Below, piece by piece: positions 1-7,566 of a stretch of 13,590 nt of DNA. The stretch spans positions 1 through 13,590 of the forward strand of contig SKFX01000059.1 of assembly GCA_007117775.1 (NCBI GenBank), given 5' to 3'. Numbering within the stretch: position 1 is the stretch's first letter; each line of letters starts with the position of its first letter. Under the pieces are notes generated by a model. That model did no database searches. It worked only from the letters and a program-made list of their open reading frames with translations, and had not been told where the DNA came from. A program made the position numbers and the translations under genes. Source of the DNA: Ilumatobacteraceae bacterium (GTDB taxonomy: Bacteria > Actinomycetota > Acidimicrobiia > Acidimicrobiales > Ilumatobacteraceae).

Positions 1-67
1 ACACCACTCGGTGGTGCCGGGCGGGTCCTGACCGGTGGCATCGCACCGGGCGTCGGGGTCGCTGCGG

Positions 68-73
68 TACCGT
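68..73 (+). promoter_or_regulatory. Possible -10 box for trpF (weak)
   Basis: TACCGT fits TANNNT and ends 8 nt before the trpF ATG, the same spacing as the stronger fabD box. I see no good -35 element. The 81 nt left of trpF hold no other gene I can identify. One forward frame ends at a TGA at 29-31, which could be the tail of an upstream gene, and the trpF frame itself is open to the window edge without another ATG or GTG. It could be chance in GC-rich DNA. Confidence 0.25.
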
Positions 74-81
74 TACGCCCG

Positions 82-735
82 ATGTTCGTGAAGATCTGCG
101 GGATCACCAATGAAGATGATGCGCTGCTCGCCGTCGCGATGGGCGCTGATGCGATCGGCTTCGTTTTCGCGCCGTCGCCGCGACAGGTCGCACCCCAGCT
201 GGTGTTCGATATCACTCGACGTCTTCCGCCCGAAGTGTTGACCGTCGGTGTGTTTCGAGACGAGCATCCCAAGCGCGTCGTCGAGATCGTCGAGCGTGCC
301 GGACTGAAGGCAGCGCAGCTCCACGGCAATGAGTCGATCGAGGCGTCATGTGACGTTGCGGAGCGGATCCGCTGGACCATCAAAGCATTCGCCGCGGGCG
401 CTTCGATGCTCGGTCGTGCCAATGAATACGGAACCGATCTGATCCTCGTCGATTCGGCACATCCGGGCTCGGGAAAGGTGTTCAACTGGGACCTCGCTGC
501 TGAGGCTCCCGATGGTCTGCGCCTCATCCTCGCTGGTGGCCTGACACCGGACAACGTCAGCACTGCCATCGAGGCTGTCGAGCCGTGGGGGGTCGATGTT
601 GCCACAGGAGTTGAGCGATCGCCAGGAAAGAAGGATGCTCTACTGGTGAAGCGCTTCATCGAGAACGCCCGTGCTGCGAGCCCCAAGCCCTACCGCGGAC
701 CGGACGATCTCCCGTACGATTGGGATGACGAATGA
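82..735 (+). CDS. trpF: Phosphoribosylanthranilate isomerase (TrpF)
   Basis: This enzyme converts N-(5-phosphoribosyl)anthranilate to the carboxyphenylamino-deoxyribulose phosphate that feeds indole-glycerol-phosphate synthase; it is cytoplasmic. The 217-residue protein is a single TIM barrel beginning MFVKICGIT, with the family's catalytic cysteine at residue 6 and general acid Asp124 in LILVDS. Phosphate-binding turns are visible at GGLTPDNV (152-159) and around GVERSPGKKD (176-185). The usual DVSSGVE motif reads DVATGVE. A charged tail of about 20 residues (SPKPYRG...DWDDE) extends beyond the barrel. ATG 82 gives the canonical N terminus and is the only ATG upstream in frame. The stop overlaps the trpB start by 4 nt (ATGA), so trpF, trpB and trpA are probably co-transcribed and translationally coupled. 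Confidence 0.96.
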   Translation: MFVKICGITNEDDALLAVAMGADAIGFVFAPSPRQVAPQLVFDITRRLPPEVLTVGVFRDEHPKRVVEIVERAGLKAAQLHGNESIEASCDVAERIRWTIKAFAAGASMLGRANEYGTDLILVDSAHPGSGKVFNWDLAAEAPDGLRLILAGGLTPDNVSTAIEAVEPWGVDVATGVERSPGKKDALLVKRFIENARAASPKPYRGPDDLPYDWDDE

Positions 736-1940
736 CCACGATCTCCACCCCCGACACCCCGCCAACGCTCATCGAACCCGGCTCTGACGGCCGCTTCGGT
801 GAGTTCGGTGGTCGTTTCGTGCCCGAGACGCTGGTTCCGGCCTGCGAGGAACTCGAGGCCGGATTCCGTGCCGCCTGGGCCGATGAGGTGTTCCGCGCCG
901 AGCTCGATGTGCTGTTGGCCGAATATGCCGGTCGGCCGTCGATTCTGACCGAATGCCATCGACTCGGCGAGCACCTTGGAATCAGACTGGTGCTCAAACG
1001 AGAGGATCTGAACCACACCGGATCCCACAAGATCAACAATGTGCTCGGCCAGGCGCTGTTGGCCAAGCGGATGGGTAAGCGTCGACTCGTGGCTGAGACC
1101 GGAGCCGGCCAACACGGTGTCGCGTCGGCGACTGCGGCGGCGCTGATGGGCCTCGAGTGCAAGGTCTACATGGGCGCAGTTGATGTCGAGCGCCAGGAAC
1201 TCAACGTGTTCCGCATGCGCCTGCTCGGCGCCGAGGTCGAGGCGGTTCACAGCGGCAGCCGCACACTCAAAGATGCGGTCAACGAGGCGATGCGCGACTG
1301 GGTGGCGACCGTGGGCGACACCCATTACTGTCTCGGCTCGGTCATGGGTCCGCATCCGTATCCGTGGATGGTGCGTCAGTTCCACACCGTCATCGGCTCC
1401 GAGGCCCGCGCCCAGTGTCGAGATCGGTACGGCGCAGACCCCGATGCGGTGGTCGCCTGCGTCGGAGGTGGATCGAACGCGATCGGCATCTTCTCGGGAT
1501 TCATCGATACCACGAGCCGCCTCATCGGTGTCGAGCCTGCCGGGGGAGCGGCGGTCGGACGCGCCGCGCCCGGGGTGGTGCATGGGATGCGGAGCTATCT
1601 GATGCAAGACGAGTACGGCCAGGTCGCAGAAGCCCATTCGGTCTCTGCGGGACTGGACTATCCCGGTGTTGGACCCGAGCATTCCTATCTGGCATCGATC
1701 GGACGCGCTGAGTACCCCACGGTCACCGATGACGAAGTGCTGTCAGCGTTTGAGCTGATGGCCGCGACCGAAGGCATCATCCCGGCGCTCGAATGCGCCC
1801 ACGCGCTGGCGTGGATCGTGCGGGAGGCACCTGCGATGGCTGGCGCCACCGTGCTGATGAATCTGTCGGGTCGTGGTGACAAAGATGTCGCGCAGGTGAT
1901 GCAGATCATGTCTGAGCGGTCCACTGGCCCGGCTTCATGA
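732..1940 (+). CDS. trpB: Tryptophan synthase beta chain (TrpB)
   Basis: This PLP enzyme condenses indole with L-serine to give L-tryptophan in the alpha2beta2 tryptophan synthase complex. The 402-residue length is normal. The PLP lysine lies in HTGSHKINN (Lys100), and the family's catalytic glutamate is Glu122 in AETGAGQHG. The phosphate-binding loop GGGSN is at 245-249. The C-terminal LSGRGDKD motif carries the serine that contacts the pyridine nitrogen. The sequence QFHTVIGSEAR before the glycine loop is typical of the classical TrpB1 group that pairs with TrpA. The start ATG overlaps the trpF stop and the stop overlaps the trpA start, each by 4 nt. I see no strong Shine-Dalgarno, so initiation probably relies on coupling. 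Confidence 0.98.
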   Translation: MTTISTPDTPPTLIEPGSDGRFGEFGGRFVPETLVPACEELEAGFRAAWADEVFRAELDVLLAEYAGRPSILTECHRLGEHLGIRLVLKREDLNHTGSHKINNVLGQALLAKRMGKRRLVAETGAGQHGVASATAAALMGLECKVYMGAVDVERQELNVFRMRLLGAEVEAVHSGSRTLKDAVNEAMRDWVATVGDTHYCLGSVMGPHPYPWMVRQFHTVIGSEARAQCRDRYGADPDAVVACVGGGSNAIGIFSGFIDTTSRLIGVEPAGGAAVGRAAPGVVHGMRSYLMQDEYGQVAEAHSVSAGLDYPGVGPEHSYLASIGRAEYPTVTDDEVLSAFELMAATEGIIPALECAHALAWIVREAPAMAGATVLMNLSGRGDKDVAQVMQIMSERSTGPAS

Positions 1941-2713
1941 ACATCGGCGTCGAGGAGTATCTGCGACGCCAGCGCGACGCCGGTCGCAAACTGCTCGTTC
2001 CCTACCTCACCGGGGGCTATCCGGGCTGGCAGGACGCGGTGCGAGCCGCGGTTGCGGCGGGTGCCGATGCGGTCGAGATCGGTATCCCGTTCTCCGATCC
2101 GGTCATGGACGGCCCGGTCATCCAGGAGGCATCTCAGGTCGCGCTCAACGCCGGGATCACGCCACCGGCGATCCTCGACGAACTGCCCGGCCTCGATATC
2201 GAAGTGCCGATCATCACGATGACCTACTACAACCTCGTGCACCACGACGGTGAGCATCGCTTCGCCGATCGTCTGGCGCGCGCCAACGTATCGGGCTGCA
2301 TTCTGCCGGACCTGCCCCTCGAAGAGGCCGGACCGTGGTGTGAGGCCGCCGATGCGGCCGGTGTCGAGACCATCTTGCTGGCGGCGCCGACCGCTCCAGA
2401 TGAACGGCTGCCGAGGATCACGGCACGGACCCGCGGATTCGTCTACTCGGTCGGGTTGTTGGGTGTGACCGGTGAACGCGAGGCGCTGGCGGCGACGGCG
2501 ACCGAACTGGCCGGCCGCCTCAAGGCGATCACCGATGTCCCCGTGCTCGTGGGGGTGGGTGTCTCCAATGCCGCCCAGGCCGTTGAGGTATGTCGGGTGG
2601 CCGATGGTGTGGTGCAGGGCGCATCGGTGGTGCGCCGATTGATCGAGGGCGGTGCCGATGCGGTCGGCGAGTATGTCGCCGAGGTGCGAACCGCGCTCGA
2701 CACGGCATTCTGA
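1937..2713 (+). CDS. trpA: Tryptophan synthase alpha chain (TrpA)
   Basis: TrpA cleaves indole-3-glycerol phosphate to indole and glyceraldehyde 3-phosphate and channels indole to TrpB. The 258-residue TIM barrel has both catalytic acids: Glu47 in VEIGIPFSDP and Asp58 in PVMDGP. The substrate-closing loop region is recognisable at FVYSVGLLGVTGER, although the usual serine-glycine pair before VTG reads LLG. The phosphate loops VGVGVSNAAQ and DGVVQGASVV are present. It is the last gene of the trp block: its ATG overlaps the trpB stop, and the next gene begins 32 nt downstream with its own promoter-like element. Confidence 0.97.
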   Translation: MNIGVEEYLRRQRDAGRKLLVPYLTGGYPGWQDAVRAAVAAGADAVEIGIPFSDPVMDGPVIQEASQVALNAGITPPAILDELPGLDIEVPIITMTYYNLVHHDGEHRFADRLARANVSGCILPDLPLEEAGPWCEAADAAGVETILLAAPTAPDERLPRITARTRGFVYSVGLLGVTGEREALAATATELAGRLKAITDVPVLVGVGVSNAAQAVEVCRVADGVVQGASVVRRLIEGGADAVGEYVAEVRTALDTAF

Positions 2714-2733
2714 GATCGCTCCGGCCGGCTGGC

Positions 2734-2739
2734 TAGGGT
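2734..2739 (+). promoter_or_regulatory. -10 box of a leaderless promoter for fabZ
   Basis: TAGGGT lies in the 32-nt gap after trpA and is followed by exactly 6 nt and then the ATG at 2746, so transcription would begin at or beside the A of the start codon. No Shine-Dalgarno fits in that space. The same arrangement (TAGNNT, 6 nt, ATG) occurs before the gene at 7824, which makes chance less likely. The -35 region would overlap the trpA stop and is not well conserved. Confidence 0.55.
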
Positions 2740-2745
2740 GCCATC

Positions 2746-3162
2746 ATGGTGCCGACCGACCTGCTGCCACATCGCCCACCGTTCCTGTTCGTCGATGAGA
2801 TCATCGAGATCGTCCCGGGAGTCTCGGCGAGCGGGCGTTGGCGTCTCAGCGGCGATGAGTGGTTCTTCAGTGGACACTTCCCGGGCCGTCCGACGCTGCC
2901 AGGGGTGCTGATGTGTGAGTCCATCGCCCAGGTCGGTGCACTCGCAGTGCTCTCCGATGAGCGTTTCGCCGGCCGGCTCCCGCTGTTCGGTGGCCTCGAC
3001 AGCGCCCGCTTCCGCCGGCAGGTGGTGCCCGGTGACGAGTTGACCCTGCACGTTGAGATGGGTCGACTGTCGGCACGGGCCGGCAAGGGGATCGGTCGGG
3101 CGTTCGTCGGCGAGGACGTGGCCTGTGAGGCCGAACTGCTCTTCGTGATCGTCGACGTCTGA
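2746..3162 (+). CDS. fabZ: 3-hydroxyacyl-ACP dehydratase, FabZ type
   Basis: The product is a hot-dog-fold dehydratase that converts 3-hydroxyacyl-ACP to trans-2-enoyl-ACP in type II fatty acid synthesis. The 138-residue protein opens with LLPHRPPFLFVDEI, a FabZ hallmark. It has the catalytic HFPGRPTLPG motif (His44) and the second active-site acid Glu58 in MCESIAQVGAL. It is slightly shorter than the roughly 145-150 residues usual for FabZ because the C-terminal end is brief. It stands tail to tail with the fabD-fabF operon on the other strand, 24 nt from the fabF stop, and supplies the dehydration step that operon lacks. A related hot-dog dehydratase of other substrate range is possible, but the motif and neighbours favour FabZ. 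Confidence 0.88.
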   Translation: MVPTDLLPHRPPFLFVDEIIEIVPGVSASGRWRLSGDEWFFSGHFPGRPTLPGVLMCESIAQVGALAVLSDERFAGRLPLFGGLDSARFRRQVVPGDELTLHVEMGRLSARAGKGIGRAFVGEDVACEAELLFVIVDV

Positions 3163-3169
3163 GTCCGCG

Positions 3170-3185
3170 CCGCCGGTGGTGGCGG
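3170..3185. terminator. Weak GC hairpin between convergent fabZ and fabF
   Basis: CCGCC (3170-3174) can pair with GGCGG (3181-3185) across a 6-nt loop. It lies in the 24-nt gap between two converging genes, where a bidirectional terminator would be expected. The stem is only 5 bp and no T-run follows on either strand, so this is a tentative call. Confidence 0.3.
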
Positions 3186-3186
3186 A

Positions 3187-4374
3187 TCAGCCCGAATAGG
3201 GGGCCAGAATCACCGAGCCGTTGTGGCCGCCGAAACCGAAGTTGTTCGACATGGTCGGCCCGGGTGTGAAATCCCGGGCCTCGCCGACCACAATATCGAT
3301 ACCGAACTCATCGGGGAGATCGGTGGTGTTGGCCGTCGGCGGGATCGCCTGATGCTCGAATGACAACAGCACCGCAGCCGCCTCGAGGGCACCGGCCGCT
3401 CCGAGTGCGTGGCCGGTGACGCCCTTGGTCGAGGTCACTGGGACCGCACCGGGTCCGAAGACCTCGCGGATGGCCTCGGCCTCGGCGGCATCGTTGAGCG
3501 GTGTCGAGGTGCCGTGGGCGTTGACTTGGACGATCTGTGCCGGTTCGAGTCCGGCGTCGGCGAGAGCGGTGCGCATACATCTGATGGCGCCGACCCCACC
3601 GGGCGATGGGGCGGTGATGTGGTGGGCATCGGCGTTGCTGGCAGCGCCGAGGACCTCAGCGAGGATGGGCGCACCGCGACCCACGGCCCGGTCGAGTTCC
3701 TCGAGGACCAGCACCGCTGCACCCTCGCCCATCACGAAGCCGTCGCGACCGGTATCGAAGGGGCGACTGGTACCCGAGGAGGACAACGCCGTCATATTGG
3801 CGAATCCGGCGATCGCTGTGACCGTGGCGGGTGCCTCTGAGCCACCGGTGACCGCAGCATCGCAGAGATCCCAGGCGATCAGGCGCGCTGCATAGCCGAT
3901 CGCATGGGTGCTGGCGGCGCAGGCGGTGACGACGGTCTCGTTGGGTCCGGTGAGGCCGTAGCGCATCGAGATCGCCGCCCCAGAGGCGTTGGCCATCATC
4001 ATCGGCACGAGGAACGGCGATACCCGTCGGCTCCCCTTGTCGAGTTGTACCCCGATCTGTTCCTCGAGGGTGTGGATCCCTCCGACCCCGGTGGCGTAGA
4101 TCGTTGCGAAGCGATCGAGTTCACCCGATGGGCTGCCCGACTGCTCGAACGCCTCAGCAGCAGCGGCGAGCGCGAACTGCTCGACGCGATCGGCGCGGCG
4201 GGCATGTTTGGGAGAGTCGAAATACGGCTCTGGATCCCAGTCGGGGATCATGATGTGCTGGGCGCCGGTGATCCCGGGACCGTTCAATCCTTCCCAGAAC
4301 CGGTCGCGTCCGACCCCGCAGGGGGCGACCACTCCCAGACCGGTGACGACGACTCGGCGCGCGCGTCCCTGCAT
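3187..4374 (-). CDS. fabF: Beta-ketoacyl-ACP synthase II (FabF)
   Basis: This condensing enzyme extends acyl-ACP with malonyl-ACP by decarboxylative Claisen condensation. The 395-residue thiolase-fold protein begins MQGRARRVVVTGLGVV. It contains the Cys-His-His triad: Cys152 in VTACAAS, His287 in NAHGTSTPLND and His322 in KGVTGHALGAAG, with the conserved Lys317. The terminal NNFGFGGHN glycine loop is present. The reading frame stays open upstream to about 4797, but that part is antisense to or overlaps acpP and fabG and is not protein-like. ATG 4374 gives the family N terminus and lies 14 nt after the acpP stop. I see no clear Shine-Dalgarno in that gap. It is the last gene of the fabD-fabH-fabG-acpP-fabF operon. 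Confidence 0.96.
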   Translation of the reverse strand: MQGRARRVVVTGLGVVAPCGVGRDRFWEGLNGPGITGAQHIMIPDWDPEPYFDSPKHARRADRVEQFALAAAAEAFEQSGSPSGELDRFATIYATGVGGIHTLEEQIGVQLDKGSRRVSPFLVPMMMANASGAAISMRYGLTGPNETVVTACAASTHAIGYAARLIAWDLCDAAVTGGSEAPATVTAIAGFANMTALSSSGTSRPFDTGRDGFVMGEGAAVLVLEELDRAVGRGAPILAEVLGAASNADAHHITAPSPGGVGAIRCMRTALADAGLEPAQIVQVNAHGTSTPLNDAAEAEAIREVFGPGAVPVTSTKGVTGHALGAAGALEAAAVLLSFEHQAIPPTANTTDLPDEFGIDIVVGEARDFTPGPTMSNNFGFGGHNGSVILAPYSG

Positions 4375-4388
4375 CGGTGGGGATTGGG

Positions 4389-4625
4389 TCAGAGCTTGCT
4401 CGAGACGAGGTTGAATGCCTCGCCGACGGTCTGGATGTTCTCGAGTTCCTCCTCGGGAACCGAGATGTCGAACTCCTCCTCGAGGGCCATGACCAGCTCG
4501 ACCAAGTCGAGGCTGTCGGCATCGAGGTCGTCGCCGAAGCGCGCATCGGGGACCACTTGGTCCTCGGAGACCGAGAGCACCTCGACGGCGCATTTGGTGA
4601 AGCGGGCGAACAATTCTTGATCCAC
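4389..4625 (-). CDS. acpP: Acyl carrier protein (AcpP)
   Basis: This is the cytoplasmic carrier that holds growing acyl chains on 4'-phosphopantetheine. The 78-residue acidic protein has the DSLDLVEL motif; Ser38 (in DADSLD) is the pantetheinylation site. The four-helix ACP length and the EEEFDISVPEEE segment are typical. The start is GTG (4623-4625), chosen because a strong Shine-Dalgarno lies at the right distance upstream and the product then has normal length. The gene sits 38 nt after fabG and 14 nt before fabF. A strong ribosome site fits a protein needed in excess over the enzymes. A start further upstream would cut into the Shine-Dalgarno. Confidence 0.96.
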   Translation of the reverse strand: MDQELFARFTKCAVEVLSVSEDQVVPDARFGDDLDADSLDLVELVMALEEEFDISVPEEELENIQTVGEAFNLVSSKL

Positions 4626-4630
4626 GGATC

Positions 4631-4638
4631 TCTCCTTT
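4631..4638 (-). promoter_or_regulatory. Strong Shine-Dalgarno deciding the GTG start of acpP
   Basis: On the minus strand this reads AAAGGAGA and ends 5 nt before the GTG at 4625. It is one of the clearest ribosome sites in the window and supports a GTG start in the absence of an ATG. Confidence 0.75.
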
Positions 4639-4663
4639 GATTGGGCCTTCAGTTTGGCATCTC

Positions 4664-5419
4664 TCAGTGTCCCATACCGAGACCACCATCGACCGGAATG
4701 ACCGCTCCGGTGATGTAGGCGGCGTCCTCGGATGCGATGAAGGCCACTGCGGCGGCGACCTCATCGGGCTCGGCGAGACGGCCGAGCGGTACGGCATCGG
4801 TGAGTTGCGCGAGGCGTTTGTCCCCGAGTGCCGCGGTCATATCGGTGGCCACCGGTCCCGGTGCGATGACGTTCACGGTGATCGAGCGTGATCCGAACTC
4901 GCGTGCCAGGGAGCGAGCGAGGCCGATGAGTCCGGCCTTCGCGGAGGCGTAGTTGGCCTGGCCGGCGGATCCGAGCATCGCCACCACCGATGAAATGAAG
5001 ATCAGGCGTCCGCCCCGCGCCCGCACCATCGCGGCGCTGGCTCGCCGGGCGACTCGGAATGCCCCGGCGAGGTTGGTGTCGATCACCGACGCGAAGTCCT
5101 CATCGGACATGCGCATGGCGAGGCCGTCGTTGGTGATACCCGCATTTGCCACGAGGACCTCCACCGGGGAACCGAACTCGGCTTCGATGGCGGCGAACGC
5201 GGCCTCGACCTCATCGGCGGAGCGCACATCACATTTCACCCCGAAGACACCTGGTGGTGGCGGGGATGCGTTGTAGGTCACCGCGACACGATCGCCGGCG
5301 TCGATGAAGCGTTGCGCGCAGGCCAGGCCGATCCCGCGTGACCCGCCGGTGATCAGCACCACTCGTCCGTCCGGCGCAGTGTCATCGTTGCTGGTCGCGT
5401 CGGTGGTGGGTTCAGTCAT
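4664..5419 (-). CDS. fabG: 3-oxoacyl-ACP reductase, FabG/MabA-like
   Basis: This NADPH-dependent ketoreductase converts 3-oxoacyl-ACP to 3-hydroxyacyl-ACP. The 251-residue short-chain dehydrogenase has the Rossmann motif TGGSRGIG (24-31), NAG (92-94), Asn116, and catalytic Ser144, Tyr157 (QANYASAKAG) and Lys161. The segment after the second beta strand is short and proline-rich (NASPPPPGVFGVKCDV), and the protein ends VIPVDGGLGMGH. From memory of the family, both features match mycobacterial MabA (FabG1) better than enterobacterial FabG. The N-terminal 17 residues are a polar extension. The start overlaps the fabH stop by 8 nt, with a GGAGG Shine-Dalgarno inside the end of fabH. Confidence 0.94.
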   Translation of the reverse strand: MTEPTTDATSNDDTAPDGRVVLITGGSRGIGLACAQRFIDAGDRVAVTYNASPPPPGVFGVKCDVRSADEVEAAFAAIEAEFGSPVEVLVANAGITNDGLAMRMSDEDFASVIDTNLAGAFRVARRASAAMVRARGGRLIFISSVVAMLGSAGQANYASAKAGLIGLARSLAREFGSRSITVNVIAPGPVATDMTAALGDKRLAQLTDAVPLGRLAEPDEVAAAVAFIASEDAAYITGAVIPVDGGLGMGH

Positions 5420-6371
5420 GGTCTTGTCCTCCCCAGCGCAGCACCGCGCTCGCCGCAGTCATCCCGGCACCGAAGCCGACCAGCAGGATATGGTCGCCGT
5501 ATCGGACGCGTCCCTGATCGAGGGCCTCGGCCAACGCGAGCGGAATCGATGCCGATGAGGTGTTGCCGGTGCGGTCGATGGTGATCGCAGTCCGATCCAT
5601 GGTGACACCGAGGCGCTCGCAGGCGGCCTCGATGATGCGGATATTGGCCTGGTGGGGGACCACGAGCGCCAGGTCATCAGCGGAGATCCCGGCATGGCTC
5701 AGCGACTTCTGAGCCGAATCGACCATGATCCGAACGGCGCGCCGGAACACCTCCTTGCCGTCCATCTGGATGAAGCCGCCGAGTTCGGCATATAAGAAGT
5801 GCTCTGCTGAGCCGTCGGCATCGAGATCCCATCCGAGGAGCTGCCCACCGTTGGCTGCTGATTCCAAGACGACCGCCGCCGAGCCGTCGGCGAACAGTGG
5901 AGCGGTGCCGCGATCATCCCAGTCGGTGATCCGCGACAAGGTGTCGGTCCCGATGACCAATACCCGCTCAGCGCCGAGGGCGATGAGTCCGTGGCCGGTG
6001 ACGAGCGCGTAGACGAAGCCCGAACAGGCGGCGTTGATATCGAAGGCGCCGCAGCTCAGTCCCAGCTGAGCCTGAACCCCAGCCGAGCTGGCTGGAACGA
6101 GACGGTCCGGGGTGGTGGTGGCCAGCACCAGAGCGTCGATGTCCTCGGGGGAGCGTCCTGCGATCTCGAGGGCGCGTCTCGCGGATGCCACCGACAGCTC
6201 GGTGGTCGAGCCGCCGATCCGGCGTTCGCGGATTCCGGTGCGAGTCGTGATCCATTCGTCGGTGGTGTCCAAGGTGGCGGCGAGATCGTCGTTGGTGACG
6301 ATCCGTTCGGGCAGCGCTGACCCCCAACCGGTGATGATCGCGCCGGTGGCGTTTGTGCGGGTCGTTGGCAT
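5412..6371 (-). CDS. fabH: Beta-ketoacyl-ACP synthase III (FabH)
   Basis: FabH starts each fatty acid by condensing an acyl-CoA primer with malonyl-ACP. The 319-residue thiolase-fold protein has the Cys-His-Asn triad: Cys116 in INAACSGF, His240 in VVPHQANIRI and Asn270 in RTGNTSSASIP. It also has the N-terminal TDEWITTRTGIRERR substrate/CoA segment and the terminal GFGAGMTAAS loop. Primer preference (acetyl or branched) cannot be read from the sequence. Its ATG shares one base with the fabD stop (TGATG), which indicates tight coupling, and its own stop overlaps fabG by 8 nt. Confidence 0.96.
   Translation of the reverse strand: MPTTRTNATGAIITGWGSALPERIVTNDDLAATLDTTDEWITTRTGIRERRIGGSTTELSVASARRALEIAGRSPEDIDALVLATTTPDRLVPASSAGVQAQLGLSCGAFDINAACSGFVYALVTGHGLIALGAERVLVIGTDTLSRITDWDDRGTAPLFADGSAAVVLESAANGGQLLGWDLDADGSAEHFLYAELGGFIQMDGKEVFRRAVRIMVDSAQKSLSHAGISADDLALVVPHQANIRIIEAACERLGVTMDRTAITIDRTGNTSSASIPLALAEALDQGRVRYGDHILLVGFGAGMTAASAVLRWGGQDHD
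5428..5432 (-). promoter_or_regulatory. Shine-Dalgarno for fabG inside fabH
   Basis: The minus strand reads GGAGG, 8 nt before the fabG ATG at 5419, encoded by the last codons of fabH (WGGQDHD). It supports this ATG and independent ribosome loading in addition to overlap coupling. Confidence 0.7.
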
Positions 6372-7558
6372 CAGTCCGCCCTCAACCAGGCGATTGGCTG
6401 GCGTGCCGCAACCCGTTCGGTGGGCATGGCGATGAAGCTCTGCAGCGATCCGGCGAACGGTGAGCGGACCTCGTGGTCGCCGACGTGGCCGATCACATCG
6501 CCGACTTCGATACGGGCATCGGATCGAAGGTCGACTGGTGTGAACACTCCGGTCGCAGGGCTGACGACGAGTCGCTCCACCGCGAACAGATGCTCACCCT
6601 CGACGCGCGCTGCGGGGGCGCTGGCGCGTTCGCTGATCCACTCGAGGAGACGATCGAGGTCATCTGGTGTGGATACCGAGATCGTGCGGGAACCGTCGAT
6701 GGTCCGTTTGGCCATCCCGGTCAGCACCGCTCCGGGGCCGAGTTCGGCAATGGCGAGTGCGCCGCTGGTGGGATCGTTCATCCGTTCCATGGTCTGCAGG
6801 CAGTGCTTCCATCGCACCGGGCTGGTCAACTGTGCCGAAAGCAACGCCGTCCAGTCCTCGGCGCGGTCATGGGCCAGTGCATCGACATTGGAGACCACCG
6901 CGATATCGGTATCGCGGATCTCGGTGCCGGCGATCGCGGCGCGCAGCCGATCGCGCGCTGACGCCATATATGGGGTGTGGAACGCACCCGAGACCGCCAG
7001 TGGCATGACCTTCTTCGCTCCGAGCTGGCGGGCATGGTCTGAGGCGCTGCGTACAGCGTCGTCTGACCCGGCGATGACGACCTGGCCCGGGGCGTTGTAG
7101 TTGGCAACCCAGACATCGTCATCGGCGAGACCGCAGGCGACCTCGACCTGATCATCGTCGAGTCCGAGCACTGCAGCCATGGTGCCGGGCTGGCTCTGGC
7201 CGGCCTCGTGCATCGCGGCGGCGCGCTCGACCACGAGGCGGACCCCGTCATCGAAACCGATGGCGCCGGTGGCAGCCAGTGCCGTGTATTCGCCGAGGCT
7301 GTGGCCGGCGCAGCAGTCGGCGTCGATGCCGAGACGCTGTACGGCGTCGAGGACCATCAGGCTCGACACGAACGTGGTCAGTTGTGCATTACGGGTGTCT
7401 TTGAGTGTGTCGGCATCGGCGTCGATGAGCAGCTCGGCGAGATCTCGACCGGCGACCTCGCTGGCCTCCTCGACGAGTTCCCAGCTCTCATGGTCACGCC
7501 ACGGCCGGCCCATACCCGGTCGTTGCGAGCCCTGCCCGGGGAAGTTGAAACAAAGCAT
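6371..7558 (-). CDS. fabD: Malonyl-CoA:ACP transacylase (FabD) with C-terminal lipoyl-like domain
   Basis: FabD moves malonyl from CoA to ACP. Residues 1 to about 308 form the acyltransferase: oxyanion GQGSQ (8-12), nucleophile Ser87 in GHSLGE, carboxylate-binding Arg112, and catalytic His194 in GAFHTPYM. ELGPGAVLTG (272-281) marks the end of the core. FabD proteins are usually about 300-315 residues; this one has 395. The extra 75-85 residues form two similar halves (331-362 and 364-395) with spaced V-SP--G...V...I motifs. This looks like a biotinyl/lipoyl-type barrel-sandwich fold, but the hairpin holds GDH where a modified lysine would be. It is the first gene of the FAS II operon. ATG 7558 follows a -10 box by 8 nt without a Shine-Dalgarno. 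The core assignment is firm; the tail assignment is by eye. Confidence 0.93.
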   Translation of the reverse strand: MLCFNFPGQGSQRPGMGRPWRDHESWELVEEASEVAGRDLAELLIDADADTLKDTRNAQLTTFVSSLMVLDAVQRLGIDADCCAGHSLGEYTALAATGAIGFDDGVRLVVERAAAMHEAGQSQPGTMAAVLGLDDDQVEVACGLADDDVWVANYNAPGQVVIAGSDDAVRSASDHARQLGAKKVMPLAVSGAFHTPYMASARDRLRAAIAGTEIRDTDIAVVSNVDALAHDRAEDWTALLSAQLTSPVRWKHCLQTMERMNDPTSGALAIAELGPGAVLTGMAKRTIDGSRTISVSTPDDLDRLLEWISERASAPAARVEGEHLFAVERLVVSPATGVFTPVDLRSDARIEVGDVIGHVGDHEVRSPFAGSLQSFIAMPTERVAARQPIAWLRAD

Positions 7559-7566
7559 CGGGAGCG

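Noticed and set aside
690..1682. 330-codon minus-strand frame opposite trpB
   Set aside because: It is a shadow of trpB, which has the PLP lysine and glycine-loop motifs in the plus frame.
3904..4620. 238-codon plus-strand frame opposite fabF and acpP
   Set aside because: It covers two minus-strand genes with intact catalytic motifs, and its serine-rich end mirrors the acidic ACP sequence.
4375..4797. Upstream extension of the fabF frame (would make 536 residues)
   Set aside because: It runs through acpP and the end of fabG in another frame and is Arg/Pro/Ser-rich; ATG 4374 gives the normal FabF N terminus.
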